Shown here: positions 11,471-13,705 of the stretch, one piece after another
How positions within the stretch are numbered: the first letter of the stretch is position 1
Layout of the letters: each line of letters begins with the position of its first letter
NCBI GenBank assembly: GCA_041477005.1
Contig: JBGOUJ010000144.1
Coordinates: 1 to 13,705, forward strand
Direction: 5' to 3'
DNA length: 13,705 nucleotides
From: JBGOUJ01 sp041477005
GTDB lineage: Bacteria; Acidobacteriota; Terriglobia; Bryobacterales; JACQDG01
The notes under the pieces: generated by a model
What the model was told of the DNA's origin: nothing
The model's input: the letters and a program-made list of their open reading frames with translations, nothing else
Database searches by the model: none
Translations under genes and position numbers: made by a program

Positions 11471-11755
11471 TTATGCCGGCGCCGCTGCCGGCTCTACGCG
11501 ATTCGCCTGGCGAATGTGGATGAACTTTCCATGACGACCGCGATCCACAAACTCCACTATCCCGGTGATCTTGGCAAACAGCGTGTCGTCTTTGCCGCGG
11601 CCGACATTTTGGCCGGGCCGGATGCGGGTGCCTCTCTGTCTTACAAGGATGGAACCGCCCGAAACCAGTTGGCCGCCGAACCGTTTCACTCCCAGGCGCT
11701 GCGCCTGTGAATCCCGCCCGTTGCGGGAGCTTCCCAGACCCTTCTTGTGTGCCAT
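11471..11755 (-). CDS. rpmA: 50S ribosomal protein L27
   Basis: A 94-residue protein with the L27 start MAHKKGLGSSRNGRDS, then RLGVKRFGGQ, ILVRQRGTRIRPGQNVG and KDDTLFA. L27 is a late-assembling 50S protein whose N-terminal tail reaches the peptidyl-transferase centre. The start is directly after Met with no N-terminal cleavage peptide of the Firmicutes kind. The C-terminus ends in an Ala/Pro-rich tail. The ATG shares its A with the rplU stop (TAATG), so the two genes are translationally coupled; GAGG lies about 10 bases upstream inside rplU. Confidence 0.96.
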   Translation of the reverse strand: MAHKKGLGSSRNGRDSQAQRLGVKRFGGQLVSGGSILVRQRGTRIRPGQNVGRGKDDTLFAKITGIVEFVDRGRHGKFIHIRQANRVEPAAAPA

Positions 11756-12066
11756 TACAGGACGACCTCGTTGATCTTGACTTGGGTGTAGTTCTGCCGG
11801 TGCCCGGTCTTGCGCTTGTACTGCTTCTTGCGCTTGAACTTGAACACGATGACCTTCTTGCCGCGTCCGCCGGCGACGATGGTGCCGGTGACTTTGGCCG
11901 AGGCGAGTTCACCACCTGCGAGCACCTCGCCGCTGTCCTTGGACACGGCCAGCACCCGCGAAAACTCCACCGGCGAGTCCGGCTCGCCCGGCAGCGTCTC
12001 GACCCGGATCTGATCTCCCGGGGCCACGCGGTACTGCTTGCCCCCGCTCTCAATGATGGCGTACAT
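11755..12066 (-). CDS. rplU: 50S ribosomal protein L21
   Basis: A 103-residue protein with the L21 signature MYAIIESGGKQYRVAPGD at the start and a basic KKVIVFKFKRKKQYKRKTGH segment (about 69-88) that contacts 23S rRNA. The end QNYTQVKINEVVL is canonical. I start at ATG 12066, which has GGGAG 5 bases upstream. The reading frame stays open for 50 further codons, but that extension runs through the promoter and into the tRNA fragment and is not coding. It is the first gene of the rplU-rpmA unit. Confidence 0.96.
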   Translation of the reverse strand: MYAIIESGGKQYRVAPGDQIRVETLPGEPDSPVEFSRVLAVSKDSGEVLAGGELASAKVTGTIVAGGRGKKVIVFKFKRKKQYKRKTGHRQNYTQVKINEVVL

Positions 12067-12076
12067 CTGGACTCCC

Positions 12077-12089
12077 GCGCTCGTAGCGC
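12077..12089 (-). promoter_or_regulatory. Short leader hairpin before rplU
   Basis: In the transcript GCGCU-ACG-AGCGC forms a 5-bp stem with a 3-base loop, directly before the GGGAG ribosome binding site of rplU and just after the predicted transcription start. A role in autogenous control by L21 is possible but is not shown by the sequence. Confidence 0.35.
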
Positions 12090-12097
12090 AAACTCTC

Positions 12098-12125
12098 ATC
12101 ATACCAGGATTTAGTGATTTGCCGA
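12098..12125 (-). promoter_or_regulatory. Promoter of rplU-rpmA
   Basis: TATGAT (12103-12098) preceded by TGG forms an extended -10; TCGGCA (12125-12120) lies 16 bp upstream as a moderate -35. Transcription would start near 12091, giving a leader of about 25 bases. It lies between the tRNA fragment and rplU. Confidence 0.55.
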
Positions 12126-12156
12126 GGAATCGCCGAATCATCAAATCGCAAGGCTG

Positions 12157-12204
12157 TGGTGCCGGCGGATGGACTCGAACCGTCGACCTAGGGATTATGA
12201 GACC
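12157..12204 (-). other. tRNA-Met(CAT) 3'-half fragment, likely attachment-site remnant
   Basis: The minus strand reads the 3' half of a tRNA. It has anticodon loop CTCATAA (anticodon CAT), then AATCCCTAGGTC, T loop TTCGAGT flanked by GACGG and CCATC (one C-A mismatch), acceptor strand CGCCGGC, discriminator A, and encoded CCA at 12159-12157. The 5' half (acceptor GCCGGCG, D arm) is absent from the adjoining sequence up to at least 12300. Tyrosine integrases that insert into the 3' half of tRNA genes leave exactly this kind of duplicate. On that reading the element lies to the right and the intact tRNA is beyond the window. Confidence 0.7.
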
Positions 12205-12423
12205 CTTTCGCGCCATTTTGATCCAGTTTCAAATAGTTCGAAAGTCTTTGATTTTGAAGAGGATACGCTGCCCTGATCCGCCCGGCGCCTTCCGCTCCTG
12301 CTAAGGACTCTGAACGGTTTTGAACCAATTCGTTCCAACCACCAACGCTTGCAGCCTCCGGCGACACGCCGATGGGATCGGCCTTCCCGCCCTCGTAAAT
12401 CCCCTTTCGCTCGTTCGGCGAGA
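12205..12423. other. Non-coding region at the presumed element end
   Basis: No gene is recognised. The first 60 bases are more AT-rich than the surroundings and repeat TTTTGA three times (in ATTTTGATCC, GATTTTGAAG and GGTTTTGAACC); the last is inside an imperfect inverted repeat (GGTT-TTG-AACC). Such sites could be integrase arm-binding sequences, but that is a guess. Frame fragments towards the right end may be the decayed upstream part of the TIGR03437 domain. Confidence 0.4.
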
Positions 12424-12618
12424 GTCGAGGCGCGAATCGCCGGTCGTGCCGCTCCGACCCTCGCTGTAGCCGCCCGTGGATTAGTCGGGGTCGTGCAGAT
12501 TAACGCTCAAGTGCCGTCTGGAGCGGACGGACCCCAGCTCGTCCAGCTCGGTTTTGACGGTCAGATCCCCGCCTCCTTCACCATGCCGGTCACCACGGGA
12601 CCTCTGGCACATCCCTAA
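12424..12618 (+). pseudogene. TIGR03437-type C-terminal domain remnant
   Basis: The plus strand ends a frame at TAA 12616-12618 with VEARIAGRAAPTLAVAARGL, VGVVQINAQVPSG and ADGPQLVQLGFDGQ. This follows the pattern of the TIGR03437 domain (V-TIGG-AP-L-YAG-APGLVG-QINVQVP...), found at the C-terminus of large secreted proteins in Solibacter and relatives. Only about 65 residues are in frame. There is no start codon with a ribosome binding site, and the upstream part of the domain appears frameshifted. It is best read as the tail of a lost gene within the island. The domain match is by memory. Confidence 0.55.
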
Positions 12619-12663
12619 GAATCAATAGCTTAAGAACCTCGCACGCCGCTTCACACTCTGTTC

Positions 12664-12691
12664 TTGCTTTCAACCCCAACCAGCGTAAAAT
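12664..12691 (+). promoter_or_regulatory. Sigma-70-type promoter for the TPR gene
   Basis: TTGCTT (12664-12669) and TAAAAT (12686-12691) are 16 bp apart. Transcription would start near 12698, giving a leader of about 12 bases before ATG 12710. Confidence 0.4.
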
Positions 12692-12709
12692 GGCTCTCGG
12701 ACGGTAGAG

Positions 12710-13705
12710 ATGAATCCTAGGGGTCTAAGCGACCTACCGGATGAAGCGTTAATGGCTCGCCTCTTGCTCACGAGGGACCGCTCCTATTTTGAGCGACCGT
12801 TTCCCCGGTATGTGAAATCCGCCTTTCTTGGCATACTGCTCTACCTGACGGCTGCCTGCGTCGGCTATGCGGCCGGGCCCAACCCGCTGATGAGCGAGTA
12901 CAACCGAGCCTGGCAGTTAGCTGGGCAGTTGCGGCCGGACGAAGCGATTCCGCTGCTGAAGCAGATCATCGCCAAAGACAAAACGTTCTACCGTGCGTAC
13001 AAGACGCTGGTGGAGGCCTATCACCAGAAGAACGATCTCGAGGAGGCCAAACGCTACTTTCGTTCGCTTTTTGACCGGGAACCCCGGAATGGGTTCGCCC
13101 ACTACGGATTGGGGGAGGTCTACGAGATGAACGGGCAGTTTGGCGCCGCCGCCGACCATTACACAAGCTGCATCCAGGAAGCGCCCGGGGCACACGAGTG
13201 TTACGTGCGGATGGTAGATATGCTCGGAATCTACAAGAAGCACTCGCTCGCGAAGGAAGATTTGGAAGTCCGGATCCCCGGCGGCCTCGACAGCCCCGAC
13301 GGAAAGCTGGCGCTTGCGACGATGTATCAAGTCCAGTATAGGCCGGAAGCGACCCAGGTGGCCGAAGCCGGCGTGAGCGCCGCCCGATCGCAGAACGATG
13401 CCGAGCTGGTCGCGCTCTTTGACGATCTGCTGGGCGGAGCCTACGGAAGGTTGGACGACCATGAGAAAGCGGTTTCATGCTTCCAGGAGAAGCTGGAAAT
13501 CGCTCAGGAGCTAAACGACTGGGAAATGCAACTCGACACCGCCCACCAACTAGGTGGTGTCTATGTTCTGATGGGCTATTTTGAGCGAGCCCGTTCGGCC
13601 TTGGACGGCGCGCTCGCACAAGCTCGCAACCTTGGACATCGCAGGGCCGAAGCGAGCTTGTTGTACGACCTGGGGCGGTATCACAACCGACGGGGAGATC
13701 AGGGA
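12710..13705 (+). CDS. TPR-repeat protein with N-terminal membrane segment, partial at 3' end
   Basis: An open frame of 332 codons runs from ATG 12710 to the window edge. Residues about 38-56 are hydrophobic (SAFLGILLYLTAACVGYAAG) and end in LTAAC, a marginal lipobox; the protein is either anchored by this helix or exported. From about 64 come helical repeats of TPR type, such as RPDEAIPLLKQIIAKDKTFY and AHYGLGEVYEMNGQFGAAAD. From about 234 come longer, TPR_12-like repeats (GGAYGRLDDHEKAVSCFQEK; GGVYVLMGYFERARSALDGA). The ribosome binding site is weak (GGTAGAG). A GTG at 12812 is another possible start. Proteins with this layout often end in a CHAT protease or regulatory domain, but the C-terminus is outside the window. 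It probably lies inside the integrated element. Confidence 0.75.
   Translation, partial: MNPRGLSDLPDEALMARLLLTRDRSYFERPFPRYVKSAFLGILLYLTAACVGYAAGPNPLMSEYNRAWQLAGQLRPDEAIPLLKQIIAKDKTFYRAYKTLVEAYHQKNDLEEAKRYFRSLFDREPRNGFAHYGLGEVYEMNGQFGAAADHYTSCIQEAPGAHECYVRMVDMLGIYKKHSLAKEDLEVRIPGGLDSPDGKLALATMYQVQYRPEATQVAEAGVSAARSQNDAELVALFDDLLGGAYGRLDDHEKAVSCFQEKLEIAQELNDWEMQLDTAHQLGGVYVLMGYFERARSALDGALAQARNLGHRRAEASLLYDLGRYHNRRGDQG

Noticed and set aside
12067..12216. 50-codon N-terminal extension of L21
   Set aside because: The L21 family starts at MYAIIESGGKQY, which has its own GGGAG; the extension is translated promoter and tRNA sequence.
12917..13619. Two minus-strand frames opposite the TPR gene
   Set aside because: The plus strand gives a clear TPR protein; the opposing frames show no motif.

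Overview
The window is GC-rich bacterial DNA, most likely from an acidobacterium of the Solibacter/Bryobacter type. That placement is an inference. It rests on a TIGR03437-type C-terminal domain remnant (a family expanded in Solibacter), a 95-residue zinc-ribbon-like protein of a kind I associate with Acidobacteria, and the general style of the Crp/Fnr and ECF sigma genes. No ribosomal RNA or complete tRNA is present to confirm it.

Layout. (a) 1-511 is genomic debris: the N-terminus of an IS1595-type transposase running off the left edge, then remnants of a DUF433/DUF5615 antitoxin-toxin pair. (b) 512-2700, minus strand, is regulatory: a Crp/Fnr-type regulator, a small Cys-rich protein, and an ECF sigma factor overlapping its soluble zinc-binding anti-sigma factor. 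(c) 2756-4787, plus strand, holds a single-domain rhodanese, a 3-hydroxyacyl-CoA dehydrogenase and an enoyl-CoA hydratase. The last two overlap and fit one acyl-CoA (beta-oxidation or crotonyl-CoA) module. (d) 4876-9121, minus strand, is an eroded surface-polysaccharide locus: a broken DegT-type aminotransferase, a Wzx-like flippase carrying a hexapeptide repeat array, a 35-codon ORF resembling the tail of a sugar transferase, and a membrane-anchored sugar-nucleotide epimerase. (e) 9369-12066, minus strand, is core: rplU-rpmA, then obg-nadD behind its own promoter and a strikingly structured 5' leader, then a 31-residue membrane protein that gene callers would easily miss. (f) 12157-13705 looks like the end of an integrated element: a tRNA-Met 3' half without its 5' half, a TIGR03437 remnant, and the start of a TPR protein running off the right edge.

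The most interesting signals are the obg leader (an 86-nt three-way junction with compound 10+7 bp closing stem, plus a hairpin ending next to the start codon), the 16-unit hexapeptide array (E at position 1, R at position 5) in one cytoplasmic loop of the flippase, and the hidden sugar-transferase-tail ORF that has a strong ribosome binding site and a stop overlapping the next start. All calls come from reading the sequence; no database search was run.
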